Below, piece by piece: positions 12,130 through 25,508 of a stretch of DNA of 64,000 bases (position 1 is the first letter of the stretch; every line of letters starts with the position of its first letter). The notes beneath the pieces are model-generated. The model made no database searches, was not told where the DNA came from, and saw only the letters and a program-made list of their open reading frames with translations. Both the position numbers and the translations under genes were made by a program. This stretch comes from Calycina herbarum (taxonomy: Eukaryota; Ascomycota; Leotiomycetes; Helotiales; Pezizellaceae). Where the stretch lies: assembly GCA_001414485.1 (NCBI GenBank), contig LLEY01000036.1, positions 62,001-126,000 on the forward strand, written 5' to 3'.

Positions 12130-14547
12130 CTAAGCAGACGCAGTCGGAAATTCAATATTAGGAGGTGTCGAGTTCCCACTCGAAACATGTGTCGATGTCG
12201 GCATCGGCGGTATGTTATCCACAGAACCACGTCGAGAACCACTCAGATTCAGGACCCTGTACAGCAAACTTTTCCTCTTTCCATCCACACGTTTATGCGA
12301 TGAAGAATCGTAGGTGCGTGGTCGCGGTCCCAAGGTTCGTCCACCACTTGGGAGTCGTCGATGGAGCTCTCGCTCCCAGATAACTGTGTTTTCGATGCTC
12401 TCTTTCCGGTCGAGTTCTTCCTCCCACCCGTACACGTCGGAACTTCCAACTGTTGTGGCGGATTGAATGGATCCGATGGAGGACATCATGCTTGCTGAGG
12501 AACTGGCGACGCTTGTATCGACTGTGAGAGCCCCGTGGCTGATTGTGCTCATTCTATCGTCCATGATCGTACTGGTCGTTATGTAAGTCGTGTTCGTCGC
12601 GAGACTACTTCTGGATTCCATGGCGAGCGGGTTGGCAGATATCCAAACTCCATTTTCAGTCTTGAAATCATATTGCATTGCCATCTCAGTGTCGACAGAC
12701 AATCTTTGACCGGGTTCGAATAGTATTGACGGAACTTCCTCCTTTGGCGTACCGGGACTGGTTGGAGCCGCTGAAGAATCTGCTGTGATTGGACCTGACT
12801 GAACATCCTCCATCGGACTCGGGCTTACTGGAGAAACAATCTCCTCCTGTTCATTAATTTTGGCGGGAATAAAAAATGGCTGTGGTCCTGCAACTTGCAT
12901 GCGACGGTTTGGCACAAGGTTTTCCCCATCCCTATTTTCATCTCTACTGATCCCCCCAGAGATGATTCCTTTTGCGGCCACGGCATCCCTCCTGATAGAA
13001 TCTTCTCTTTTCCCCGCCATTCTCGCCTTCCTCTCGAACTTTGCGAGCTCTGCGTCGCTCCCATGATACAGACGTTGTGATAGTGAGGCCGCCGCATGGG
13101 ATGGACGGGTATGATCACTAATTTCAACTGGGGAACCGGGATGAGCTTCAAGGACTGGTGATAGATCACCTTCACTAAGCTTCAAGCTGGTTCCACCATG
13201 CAGCAAAGCTTGATCTTTGCGAACGCCTCGAGGGCGTTTAAGCCCTACAACAGGATGCTCCATAGGCGCGATAACTGGAACATGTCCAATAGGGATAATA
13301 GAAAACATAAAATCATTTGGTGAGGCCGTGACCTGCCGCCCTCATAAACCACTACCGGTTGGGGAACTTGCTTCCTTCCCAACGTGTGGTGAACTGCTTC
13401 GATTACTTGAGTTGGAACCGTGAGCCGACCGACTCTTCTTGAATCCGAATTTCGAACCAATCTTCTTCCATCCACTCCCTTCACTTCGACCTATCCGTGG
13501 ACTCGATCCAGGCGAGGGGTCGTTGAAACCGGCATTGGAGGTCGGTGGTGTATTTGGAGGTGTCATTGGCTCTAGTGTTGACCCTGATGGGGAGGGTGAG
13601 TCGGCACTGTCATCAGTAAGAGAATCTGGTACTTCAGACGACGATGTGGCAGATGATCCGGAGAGGTGTGCCGAAAGCCGTGTACCACGACCCAATGCAG
13701 CACTTAAATGTGAATGGTGGGAGACCCGCGGTGATATTCCGTTGAATGATATTGCGGCTGCATTGCTTTCAATATCCCCAATTGGGGGACTCTCATTTCG
13801 TGATCGTCGTGATTGTGCCGGTGATAATGATCTCTCGTCCAAAGAACCCGTCATATACGTGTCCGTCATCGATTCATCTGAAGTCCACGGACTGGGATGC
13901 GATTCTGAACTTCGAGGAGGGGCCACCGAGTTAATGAAAGGAACGAGAACTGAATCCTCCATCAATTCATATATTATTTTAACCGCTGGGTCGAGTTCTG
14001 ATGGATCCGGAGGAGTGTATGTACATGGCAGTGATACCAATCGATCTCGAACATTGGATGGAAGATTGACCTCCCGTGGGCCATTTGGAACAATGTATGC
14101 GTCTAATAATTTCTGCCACAACATCCGTACGTACTCGCACTCAGGACTCTGCGGGGATAAAGGTGTGTGAGGATCTCTGTCGGCCATCTCTCTGTAGTGC
14201 TTGGAATATCTCTTGGCGTCCATTGTAAATTCCAAGGTCTCCAAGCAGTGGTTCTGCGATAGATAGGCCATGAACGCACTCAGCGTCCATGGTGGCGAGG
14301 CAGTATTTGACAAGACCTCTTGTAAATTTGGTTTTCGAGGGCAATATGGGCCGGTGGGAATTGCCAGGCTAAGGGGCCTCGAGGGAGGGAAGTCGCCGGA
14401 AGACATGAAGCCTTCGTCGTCTGCGTCCCAGTCCGATAGAACGGACGAGCAACGCGGGGAAGTTTCTCGCGAAGATGTGTATAGATACAAGGACGGCGGC
14501 GGTTTTCGATGTTTTGCCCTTCGCATCGCGGTTCGAAGATATTTCAT
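12130..14547 (-). CDS. RGS-domain protein (regulator of heterotrimeric G-protein signalling)
   Basis: The minus-strand gene starts at 14547. The RGS domain lies near residues 75-210: LQEVLSNTASPPWTLSAFMAYL, LETLEFTMDAKRY, MLWQKLLDAYIVPNG, EVNLPSNVRDRLVSL and AVKIIYELMEDSVLVPFINS are the characteristic helices. In the family this domain accelerates GTP hydrolysis by G-alpha subunits. A long Ser/Pro-rich, probably disordered region follows and ends in a basic segment (SHKRVDGKRKSLLYRVLNLSG). One TGA at 13342-13344 splits otherwise continuous frame. An 81-nt phase-1 intron (13275-13355, GTAGTG...TTCCAG) removes it and gives 778 residues; a 75-nt intron using GTTTAT at 13349 also works. Without splicing the protein would stop at about 401 residues. 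Architecture resembles long fungal RGS proteins; the exact orthologue is uncertain. Confidence 0.8.
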
Positions 14548-17500
14548 GAGTCTACTCGAGCGATTTATTTCCTTCTTTCCACTCCTTCTATCGTACGCCT
14601 ACGATCGTTCTAGTGTATCGGGTCGCTCGATTTCGATATTTATCGTGGGAATGCGGTGCTCCAATGCTACCTTCGATGCATGCGTCGACAAGTCGTCGGA
14701 TTGTACAGGGTGGATGTTGAAAGGCACACTTCTCCGTTTGCTCCAAGAAATATGGTTCGTGATGGTGACACTGTTCCACCGCAAGAGAAAGAAAGCAGGT
14801 CGTAACGCCGTGGTCTGCACGCAGCCGCGCAATGCCGATATGTCACCTGGGAATGTTCCAATCAATTTAGTTTGTCAGTGGGCACCAAACGGGACTTCGC
14901 AGATGGTGATGTCGGTTGAAATGTTTCTGGAAAATGAGCCCCAAGCCCAGGATGTGTCTGTTCCAAATGAGAGGAAGGTGGCAGTCGCAGTGGCGAAAGG
15001 TTGAATGGTTCAATGATCTGGCGAGGGCCTAGGGGTGGTATATTGCGAGGGCAGTAAGTGGTACAGTGCGACCTGCCGAAAGGAGAAAGAGAGCCCAGGC
15101 GGATCGTCAAGAAGCCAAGTATGTTCTGGCAGCCGCGCAGGGTGCAGCAATGGGTGGAAGTGTTGGAAAAGAAACTTGAGATACTAATTCAGTCCCAGCG
15201 AAGCGATGAGTTTGGAATTGTCTGATGAGCGTCGGGAAGACCGTGGTTGCTCAATGGGTGCGGGGGAGGGGATTGGCTTGGGTGGTATTGCTGAGTGATC
15301 GTGGTTGATCTGTGAGATGGACGACAAAGTTCCAGCGACAGGCAAAGCGAATGGGTGAGTCTTGAGTTTCCTCAATAGAGGGTACACTTGGGTGGAAAGC
15401 TTAAGATGTCGTTGACAGGTGACTTGAATGCAATGATGTGAATGATGACGGCGCGGCTCAAGGAGAGTGTTCGAGATGGGAGCCCAGAACTGCGGGAACT
15501 GCAAACCTTCCGCGATGTTAGGGGACGCCCTTCGTTAGCAGTAGCCGTTTCGTCGATGCTTACGCTGCGGGCACTTTAAGTTGGCGGGCGATGAGTGGTG
15601 GGAAGTGAGTCGTGGTGGTGGTAGTTTGTAACTGGTTCAGATGGGTGTAGGTGCAGCGCTTGGGTTTAGTTTAGGCGTGGATGTACTGTAAGGGATGTAC
15701 CGGTAGGCGCAGCGCAGGAGCGAGTCTGGTGGTGGTGTGTTATGCCGGTGCTTGTTGGTGGTTTTTTTTTCGGTTCTCTTTTCTTTCACTTTGTTCTGCC
15801 ACCGGCGACTGGCAAACAAAGACGTTTCGAAGACGAAGAAGAAGAAATGCCGACTCCTGAATGGAACTTTGCAATGGCAATGCCTGGTCTCAAAGCTCAG
15901 GAACCAAGGAGGCGAGGCCGGGTTGGATGAGGCCGGTCGCAGGGAGGACTCCTGAAGCTTGAGCCGTGAGCCTTGCAAGTAAAGTTGGAGCAAATCTTGA
16001 ACCAAGGCCGCTTCTCACTCCTGGAGGTGGAGCGAGGAGCCCACAACTCCGGAATCCCTGGACGGGCGGCTCTGGGATTTCGAGATGCGCTCACTGTTTG
16101 GCTCCTGAGGTTCTAAGGAGTTGGGCAAAGGGCCGGGAACTGGTGGGTAGTGGCCTCAGCAGCGAGAAGCATGATGAACTGTTGAAGCGCTGGTCGAAAG
16201 TCCACTGATCTATTCATCGCCGTGTCCGAGACTAGTGATAGCCTAACCGAAAATGCCAAGGTAGTTGTAGCGCCAGAAGAGCAGAGAAACCAGCTAGAAA
16301 CAGGCTAGAGAGAGGCTAGAAGGTACAAGTCTCAAGCTAGTAGCACTAGCTGGGCAGGTCGATCCAGTTGCACGAGTAGGTAATAGGTAGTTAGTTAGGC
16401 GTGTATACGGCGTCCAGTAGAAGAAGCCGAGGAGAAGAAGATGGAGACGGCAGCACCGGTAGGGCCACACACTGGGGGGCAGCAATGCCAATGCCAATGC
16501 CAATGCCAGACTGGGTGCTTCACGGATTGGAGAGTCGTAGGAAAGAGCAGGGAAAGTGTCTAGGAAGGTCTTCTCCGCCGCCGATCCATATCCAGATGAG
16601 CCCTGCGGTTGGACTGGATTTACAAGTGAGACACGATGCACGTACTATAATTCCGGGACAACATTCGAGAAGCAGAGGAGAAGAAAAAGAAGGGAAAAGA
16701 ACACATGGCTATTCAGCAGCGTGGTCTGCCACTCAAGTAGGCGATAAACGCCCCGCCAACGGTCAATAAAACCAATAAACCGAGAAGCGGGTGGGATGGA
16801 CGGAAGGAGTATCACGACTTGATCAGGACAAGCAGCCACCAGGCGCAGGAAGACCTGAAGCACCAGCTCCAGCACCAGCACCAGCTCGGCTCAGGTCTTC
16901 AGGAGAGAGGCCCTGGTTGTGACAGACACTGTGCACCCAGACTGGGGACTCCTGGCGGGCGGGCGGGCGTGATGCTCCTGGATCCATCCGTGGAAGCAGT
17001 CGAAGGCGGCGAAGCCACGCTAGAACCATCAAGGGGGCCAATCAGCGTGAAACTCCCTTGGCATCTCAGCCGGTGTTCATGGGAAAAGCCTTCAACGGGA
17101 TGGAGGTTTAGGGCAACTTGCCTGCCAATCTCGCTGCGCCGTCCTGCACACGGCCAATGGGAGCGGCGTGGCATTCGTCTAGTCTCCTTCTCTAGTCTCC
17201 TTCCAGCCTAGCATCGAAGCCCGCGAGGATCAATCGAAGGGGGTCAGGGGCGGGGAGAGATGACATTGGTCTGTTTTTGTCACAAAGCGGCGTCATTTTG
17301 GTCTCGAAGGCGGCCTTTCACATTTCAGCGCGCGGCCTCGGGGGCTAGTCGTCTTTACCGAATCATGCACTGAAAGAGAAAGAGAATTGCGAAGGGAGAC
17401 TCAAAGAAGCTTAGCAAAGAAGATGAATGCAATAACAACGCCCTTCTTTGGCGGAGATACCGCGAAAAACAGCTTCATCATTCGTCAAAACAACCCGAAC

Positions 17501-20500
17501 ATTGGGTGGGTTCGCTCTTTTGTGAGTCGATTCCGACCACATCAAGCGCTTGGCAGTCTTCGTTGCCCAGGGTCAGGACCACTTGGGCTCCAGCACAAAC
17601 GTAACAGGAATGGAAATCCATACCACGGTATGCACGTGTGCTGCATAGAAGACTCGGAGAATGTGAGATCTCCATCTCAACCCCCCAAAAACGGAAATGC
17701 GGAATCAACTTGATCTCAACGCTCTCCAAAAAGTACTTAGAAACAATCCGCAAGATGATCACCACCCCGCACTTGATCTCATTCCTGAATCGGATTCGAT
17801 CAGCCAATTCGTTGGTGATCCTTCGGTTCTGAAGATAAAGTTTATGGCCTTTCATATTGCTGCAATATCAAGATCGTGTAACCTCATAACAGATCCCTTG
17901 GTATGGGTTTCTGATTGGCTACCTCCAGCCGCGTACTTCTGTTATAGTCAAGGGAAAGCCTAGAAAGCTTATCAACACGACCTGGGTGTGGTGGTGATCG
18001 TACCCCTCGGGGCAATACCATGCTCAATGACTTTATCTTCTTCGACGATCATCATCTCCTCGCAGAACTTCTCTTCTCCAAAGCCCATTATATTTGACCG
18101 CAATTGCTGACGTGCATCACGCCATCATTCAACTTGCTGATCTATCATTCCAAGTACCGGAGGACAATTGCGAGCATGATCAAGTGATTACGTCTTGAAC
18201 AATAAACTTCTCAAACCAGAACAAAGAATCAACATCGCGACATCGGCAGGGCGTCGTGTGCCGCTGCCACGACGATACAGTCCCATTGTTGTCGATCTCC
18301 TAATCAATATGGCACATTTCCACAATGTCACCCCATAATTTTCGATAAGCACAAGGTTCGGAATTCATGAGCGGCCTTGTAAATTGCAAAAGAAACAATC
18401 AACAGTGAAACAAATATAAACCATGGGATGCGGATATAACTCTATATCAGCCTATGCGGTGGACGAGGCATTCAATTTACTGAAATTGACATTGATTGGT
18501 ATTGATTGAAAGAAACAAAAGTTGTGATCTTGATAAGAATTCAGCCCTCGAACCACTTGGTTCGTGTTTCCAATCCTTGAAGTAGTCGCCGCAATTGCAA
18601 GGGAATATAAATGATTACAGCAGAAAAATTCCTGGCCAACCCTCAGTCTCACCTTTATTTAACCGAAACGCAATCGAAGCTTCCAATCATCTTCTAGAAG
18701 GACGGCGTCATCCATTATCTCCACCATGTCCATCGTACCTCCGTAATTTGATTCGATAGCAATCCTGATTTCTCATTGGCCACCTTTATCTAAGGATGCA
18801 AACATCCTTTTTTGTTTCCTCTTGTCTTCTGTTTTCAAATTCCAGCCTCGTGCATCTTTCCCAGGAGTCTGCTTGTCTTGACCGCTTCCTAAATTTCAAA
18901 CCCTGTGTGGCTTTAGTTGGGCGTGTACGGAATATTCCAGTCAGCATTCCCTCAAAAGCCTCTGAGGCACAACGCCCAGAAACTCTCCAAATTTATTTTA
19001 AGGCTCGGGTTATTCTTGTTGTTGTTCAATAGTGCCGTCTTAGTTGGATTGTCTTAGTCATATGCGTGAGTCTTCGTGGAACGGTCGTTGCATCAAGCCA
19101 CTTGATGGCATTTTCCGGTTTCGGCAGTCAGCTCAAGGCGGGGAAATTCTCGATATTGGCTTCCGCATCATCGTCGCCTCACCAAGACAAGAAGGTGAAA
19201 AGAAAAACCTCACCGCCCGCATATTTCCAAATTAATATTACTCTCCTTAATTGTCGGTAGACGCACCGACATTTTCACAGCTAAACTACCCTTGCACATG
19301 ACAGACAATTAAAGGGGGGAAGAGTAATAAGTACTTAGGAACAGGGGAGTGGCCAGAAACGCCCGTCGTGCCGTGTCGCTGATCTGCCAACGGGATGCGG
19401 TTCCAAGGCTGGCCAAGACAATGCATATCTCTTGAAAGCACGCTAGAAGGAATATCCTGGTTGGTGGCGGCTTCTGGAATGTTTCCTTTTTCTGCTGGAG
19501 TCACCACGCTGCTGGTTCATGCGTGTCATTTGTTCTTGGTTCTCGACTTTCATGTGCTGTTCTGGTTCAGAGTCGTATAGAACTTACGCAGGTCTCGTAT
19601 CGTAAGCAAGCCGACACCTTGAAGGAACCGAGCCGAGCGTCAAAACGGAGTCGCCGTGAAGCACTTTCTCAATAACATTCCATGTCGGCTCACCAGGCGC
19701 TCATTTTGAAGAAAATTCAAATATTCCGGAACAGGTGAGTGTGATAGCACGTGCCTCCCTCCTAGTATCACCGAGCAACAACAAGAGGATGAGGAAGGTG
19801 TGCTTGTGCTCGCCCATGGCACAACCTTTCCACTGGATTTTTTGACGCCGACGGAAGATTGTAGTACTCGTAGACACGATCCATCCAGGTACTGCATGAG
19901 CTTGTTGATTGGTACCTGAGAACGTTGCGGCTCGGTCCTTTCTTGAGAATCTCTTAGGTAAGTCGTAGCGCTTTGCCGCAAAGTTGGCCGGCCACAGTCC
20001 GTGGCCTTTCGATTTTTTCCCCATGGCGAGTCTGTTGCGCAACGTCAATTTTCTTTGACAGCCGATGGAAAGCGGTGCTAACGAAAGGTTTGAAGATGGC
20101 GCGAGGCTCCGTACTCCTAACAGTGTCCACAATGTTTGTATGGCCTCGGAATCCTTCAAGCCAGACTAGCTGCCTGCAGGTGAACAAACATCCCCGTCAG
20201 AAGGGAGGACCAACAGTTCGCTCCCAAGAAGGTAGGTAATGACAGAACAAATGCAGCCTGTGAACAATCCCCAACCCCTTTGGAACGCCGAGCCAGAGCA
20301 AGAGCCATATTTGGGAAAACAGACGCCGGGGAAGTACAATCCTAGGCCCGACCTCTTGGAAGCGGTGAATGGGATTTTATCTCCAAATCCAGAGCATTCC
20401 CAGCGTGGTACCTGCATTCTACATCAAGTGATACCAGGCACGGTATGTATGCGAAGTCTCGTAGTTCTTAGGGTTGACGTATGTGAGGGAAGCAGTGAGG

Positions 20501-21160
20501 GGTTGAAACTCGAGGTCTTTCCCAAAGAAGCAGAGAGAGAGGCGGGCTCACGCGCGTTGGCTCAATGAGCGTCGGACTGAAAGCGAATGTTCATTGCCAT
20601 TGGGATGTTCGAAGGGCTTTTTTGCGTAGTTGTACCATGACGCCCAAAGGTACCAAGAACAGTCGAGGGCAGGATATTGCAGCAGACGCAAGTGTCAACG
20701 AAAGTCGGAATGGCGATGTTGGGCGCTGCGTCGATACGATATGTATCAATCGAGCCGGAAATATTGCCCGTTTTGCGGTTTTCAGGTTGCTTTTGCGACA
20801 GCCTCGGTGGAGTTTGTGTGTGCTTGGTCTCTGCGAGATAGAAAGTTAGTAGCTGTTGTGAGATATCCAGAAGAATTGTAGCAGTGAGAAGCTAGGTACG
20901 GAGTAGAGGTCGGGAGGAAAGAGCGATCGCAAAACGCGCTTTCCCGCGCCAGCTCAACCTGCAAATTGTAAACCACCAAGTAGCTCTTTCCTCGAGCAAG
21001 AGCAGTGACATTGGCTACCGAGCGCCTTTTCAATCTTCGCCTTCCCATTTCTCCAGCTCTCACATTATCAAGATCTGGACGAGGTTGGATCGAAACCGCC
21101 ATGTAAATTCCATCTCGTACCACGCGCACGCTTCAAACACCAAGCCTGCTGGTCTCCAAG
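14548..21160. other. 6.6-kb gene-free interval between two genes reading outwards
   Basis: Many short frames exist on all strands but none has a domain, splice support or consistent frame use. GC content looks higher than in other intergenic parts. Simple repeats include four ATGCCA units (16485-16508), CAGCAC-rich sequence near 16860-16885 and GGGCG repeats near 16955-16970. The best open frame is 19701-20159 minus (152 residues) and is unconvincing. The interval may hold long leaders, untranslated exons or non-coding RNA; none can be shown from sequence. Confidence 0.45.
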
Positions 21161-24100
21161 ATGCCGTCTCGTGCCAACAGGAGCAGTGCAAATTGTTGCA
21201 CCAGCCGCGCTCCTCCTTCTCCGGATGGTGAACCTTCACGACCAGCGGTCTCTCCAACAAAACCTCTGCCATCCACTCAGTCGTCCGCCAACGTCGTACC
21301 GGTGTGCCCCAATGATAGCGGAGTTGGAGCAGTCGCAGAAAATGTCGAACTGGAACTGGGTCCCATATTCGAAGACGACGTACCAAAGGCGGCGGCAGGC
21401 GAGCCAGAATTTACTCCTGCCAGACAGGCAAACACTTTCAAGGTTCGAGGGCTTCTTCTGGGAGACAAATCAGATACCGATGAGGAGTGGGAACAGATCA
21501 AACCAAGAAAAAGCGCGAGTACACTCAGTGCAGTCAAACAGAAGCTGAGAAAGCATCTGTCACGAGAAACGACTCTAGCGAAGCGTCGATCGATATCTAG
21601 CGTGGGAACAACGGACGAGGAAATCGAACGTCGAGCCGAATTGAAACGTATACGCCACAAGCGGATCCAGCTGGAACTGAGCAACGAAGCCAGTTACGAC
21701 GAGGATGCGAAGTCGCTATCCTCCATTGCTGATGCCGACACTACACTGGGAACCACCATCAATTCTTCATGGAAACCAGGAGAGTCGATTCCACTCCCAC
21801 GACTCTTGGGTCCCTCCTTATCATATCCAGCACTATCCAGCATACCAGCATACCCCTTCCCAGAATTGTCTTCTTTAGACGAGTAAGTGGCTTCAATCCC
21901 TCCCTAAATGCAATTGACTAACTCAATCAAGGCAACTTGAGAAAGAAGAATCGGACGAGACCAAAGAGGAAAATGTCGAGACCAAAGAGGAAACTGTCGA
22001 GACCAAAGACGAAGCTGGCCAAAATCAACTACCAAAGTTAGATACGACACCTACTAAAGCGGGCCGAACAATGAGTAGATCAAGCGGGACAATTTCTCGA
22101 AGACACAGCTCTCCCGTTCTTAAAGAGGGGGATCTCATTCACCTTGGGCTACCAAATTTCCAACCAGAGAGAAAGCAAAGTGAAATACCAACTATCCCAC
22201 CAGCCCCTGTCATTCAACCTAAGCGCCTTCCAAGTATTCCGGAGCCTCCTAGGTCCGGTTGGCGATTATCATTCGTTTCAAATGGTAATAGAGACAAACC
22301 CAGTCAAGAGTATAAGCTACCGATTCATACCACAGTCGAAGAAACATCAATGAGTGGGCCAACTCTGCGGAGGTGGCTTCATGGTCAAGGACTGCGGTCG
22401 TCGTCTAATCCGATCCTGGGACTAGATGACAATGACACTGATCGAAACCTGTCAAATCCGAGTGGTTCGGTTTGCACGGCCAGTCATGATGTTGCAGGTG
22501 TCGATGGAGGAATTGAGAATAACGTACCAACTATACATCTTCATGAAATGGGAATATCACATCGACTGGCTTCTAGAAACCTCATGACATCCCCTTCGTC
22601 TCCCCAACTGACGAGTTGGGGATCAGAAACCCGTGCTGGATCTAGTAGTGATACCTCACTTGTTCGCATTGAGCGATCCCGTTTTCTCAGAAACACTTCG
22701 GACTCAATGGCTTTGAGTGATTGTATCCCTCAATCTTGGGGTAATGTATTACAGGGTCAAACATCTTCTCTCTATCCGTCCAATGGCAACAGTATTCAGC
22801 CATCTGCTGGGAGTTCTCGCTTCAACTTGGCGTCAGTTTTAGCAAGCAGCATGAACAGCCCCACAACCTCTGAGGTAGACAGTAAGCCATACCCATCTTG
22901 CTCCATTACGCTTAAATCATCCACGTTGCTAATTGTTCGTTTCCAGAATTGGAGTTCCCCAACCTAGAAAAACTTTTGACAACTGCAACAACAGCTAGCG
23001 GCTCATCCCCTAGTCGACCATTACACCTTACCAGACATCTTCGAAAACCAGCGTTTGATGATAGCTCATTGCTTATATCGGAAACTGAATCTTTTCGCGA
23101 ACGAGAAGCGGAACTGAGCATTGTAAAAACTAGGTTCGCTTCCACTGAGGCAAGACGAAGCCCCAGCACACCTGTCTCCAGCAAATTTCGAGAGGAGTTT
23201 GACTTGGAACCAAAAACCACCGAATCGCCAGTAGCACGCAAGCCTTCCAGGTTTGCCAAGCTGGCAAAGTTTGCAATCAAATCATACGATGGCCCGACAG
23301 CCCCGCTGCACCATCCTATGGAAGAACTACTCAGTATACCAGTTCCCGGATTTGACCCCGAGGAATTGGCCAGACGCAAGAAGGCAGAAGAGGACGCTAT
23401 GGGCGGTGCTTGGGGAGGCACACCAAGAAAGAAGAGCGCGCTGCAAAGAAAAGCCAGCGATGAACCAAAGACTGTGTTCGGTGCCCTCATGATTTCAAAA
23501 AGGAAAAAGAAATCGAAGGTCGACATCAACGATCATAAGACGGCTGGCGAGGAGTATCAAAAACAGTTCGATGAACGTTTGGCTGTCAAAGAAGCGGTCA
23601 TGGATTCGTGGGAGGAAGAGATGGCGGCAATCGCAGCCAAATCCAAGGCGAAAAGTAAGAATATTGTCAAGAAAAAGGTTCCAACTGGTCCAGATCTACG
23701 ATTTCCGCCCACATGGGCACGTTTTCCGAGCCATTCACGACATGAAAGAAGTTTCAGTGCTGGACGACCCGATCATATCCAAGCAAAGGACTTTGCAATG
23801 AAAAGCGCAGGAAATGGAGAGCCTACCTGGTATATGCACGAAAGAAAACACCACTTGTATCATTACGAAGGCGATGATCATCCTTCTCATGCAGATGACG
23901 CAAGAAAGAAAAACATTGTTGAAAAGTTGGGCAACAAAATTAGAGACGAAATCGATAATTACCAAAATGCAGGCGAGGATCCCGAGGTGGAAGATACCTT
24001 TGGCCGAAGAAGCAGTTACAATCTTGGATTGAAGCTCAAATTCCCCGAGTTGGAGATTCTACCTATGGAACTTCGTACTGCTGCTCAGATGGAGAAGGAA

Positions 24101-24568
24101 GTGCTTGAACAACTCGCTGAGCAGACTAGGCTTGAGGAGCTTGCTAATACGGATATGGGGACTGTGGATGGAAGTTTTGATGAGGATAATATGCCTACTC
24201 GAAGTGTCAGTATTGCGGATCCGAAATTCTACGATGAGTGTCTTGTTCACAATAAAGCCGGTTGGCCCAAGAGATCCGAGAGCAAGAAGGGAAAATATCG
24301 AACTTGGACTGCGAAAGATTTGTCTGATTGGGATGGAAGTAATGTTTATGGGAGAGTTGGGAGTGGATGTGGGAGTGGGAGACGTAGGAGGAAGGAGTTG
24401 AGTTTGAGGAAGAGTACGGATGATTATCATGCTGAGTTGAAGGAGATGGAGAAGGTGGAGAGGGAGAATGTTTTGAGGGTGGTGGAGGAGGCTTGGGGGA
24501 GGAAGAAGGGGAAGGGCAGGGTTGTTACGACGAGTGTGAAGGAGGTTTTGCCTGAGACGGAGACATGA
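21161..24568 (+). CDS. Large, mostly disordered protein of unknown function
   Basis: There are three exons: 21161-21882, 21932-22881 and 22947-24568. Intron 1 (49 bp, phase 2) has GTAAGT, a GACTAAC branch site and AAG. Intron 2 (65 bp, phase 1) is GTAAGC...CCAG. The joined frame gives 1,097 residues. The N-terminal half is Ser/Pro-rich with basic patches (KLRKHLSRETTLAKRRS) and a tandem ETKEENV-type repeat encoded near 21951-22020. The C-terminal half is charged and helical, with RRKKAEEDAMGGAWGGTPRK near the start of exon 3, an EKLGNKIRDEIDNYQ helix, and a conserved-looking WYMHERKHHLYHYEGDDH segment. The C-terminus is rich in Arg/Lys/Glu. I recognise no domain family. Length and splicing are consistent with a real gene; the start is the first ATG of the open frame. 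Confidence 0.8.
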
Positions 24569-25214
24569 TTTTGATGTTTGCCTCCTTTCTTTGGGGTTGT
24601 ATGATTTGCTTTTTGATTGGGATGGTAAGATCGTGGATATCGGTATTGGGTGTTGCATACTTTGAAACGCACGAGGTTTAGGAATATTGTTTGGTTTTTA
24701 TGGAATCGCAGTACGGATATGGGGATTGTTGGAGCTTGGTGGTCACTGCATTGGGTTTCGTCGTATCGGAGAGGTACTTTGGTAAATTCTATTGGTATGG
24801 ATTGCATATCGGTAATTTCTGGGGTCATTGTTTGGAATGGGGTCCTGGTGGTTGGGAGCTTGGTTTGGTTGGTATTTGTATAATTGTAGAGTAGTGGCTG
24901 TTTCATTTTTAGTACGGATTCGAGAAAATCAACGTTTTATGATATGAAATTGAGATTCTTGGTGGGTTGAGATGACTGGTGGGTGCGAATGGTCTTTATT
25001 TGCCACAACACTTGGACCTCTGCAAAGAGTTTGTACCCTAAGTGCAGCCCTGGAGGTCTTGAAGTGCTGTTGTATTTGATAGGTTGACATATTGACTTTT
25101 TGAGGACGGTGAGGATTGGAGTTTACTACTCGCAGACCCTCGTTCCTGTCGGCCCCCGACATGAATGTGTACCTGCTAGATATCGTTCTGCGTAGACCAA
25201 AACGATACATATTG
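24569..25214. other. 3' flank of the large disordered protein gene
   Basis: The first 350 bases are strongly T/G-rich on the plus strand, as in fungal 3' regions. No gene is supported. Confidence 0.4.
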
Positions 25215-25508
25215 CATTCCTAGGTAACCTACCAATAGCCATCCAAAACCGTACTATTCCCAGCCAACCCAGGAATAGTCATACTTCTCGAAGCCAAGCT
25301 ATTCCTAAGCTACCATGAATAGTCGTAACTCCAAGTCCGTGCTGTTTCTACCCACAAACAGGTATCAAATTTCCAAACTAGTGTTATTGGTAGGTCACCT
25401 GCAAATTGCAGTAATATTTTAAGCTGGTGCTATTCCTAGGCTACCTATGAGTAGATGTAGCTGCTGGGTTTCGAAACTGAGGTTATCTGGTAGGTAACCT
25501 ACAAATAG
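25215..25508. repeat. Array of short imperfect palindromes, period about 43 bp (left array)
   Basis: Seven related palindromic cores occur near 25215, 25254, 25299, 25342, 25383, 25430 and 25482. Each is a variant of CTATT-x-x-TAGG-x-x-ACCTA-x-x-AATAG, about 20-28 bp long, separated by about 15-28 bp of more variable sequence. The best-preserved cores are GGTAGGTAACCTACAAATAG near the right end and TAGGTAACCTACCAATAG at the left end. A related set occurs at 34.29-34.53 kb. Each unit could form a hairpin. The role is unknown. Confidence 0.7.

Noticed and set aside
15637..17211. Cluster of short frames with Leu/Ala or Pro-rich repeats
   Set aside because: These are translations of simple DNA repeats (ATGCCA, CAGCAC) and appear in several frames at once.
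19701..20159. 152-codon minus-strand frame with a hydrophobic stretch
   Set aside because: No motif, no splice support, overlapping competing frames on both strands; composition looks like chance in a GC-moderate region.
25215..25508. CRISPR-like geometry (palindromic repeats with 15-28 bp spacers)
   Set aside because: The repeats are only partly conserved, spacing is irregular, spacers resemble each other, and the host is a eukaryote without cas genes nearby.
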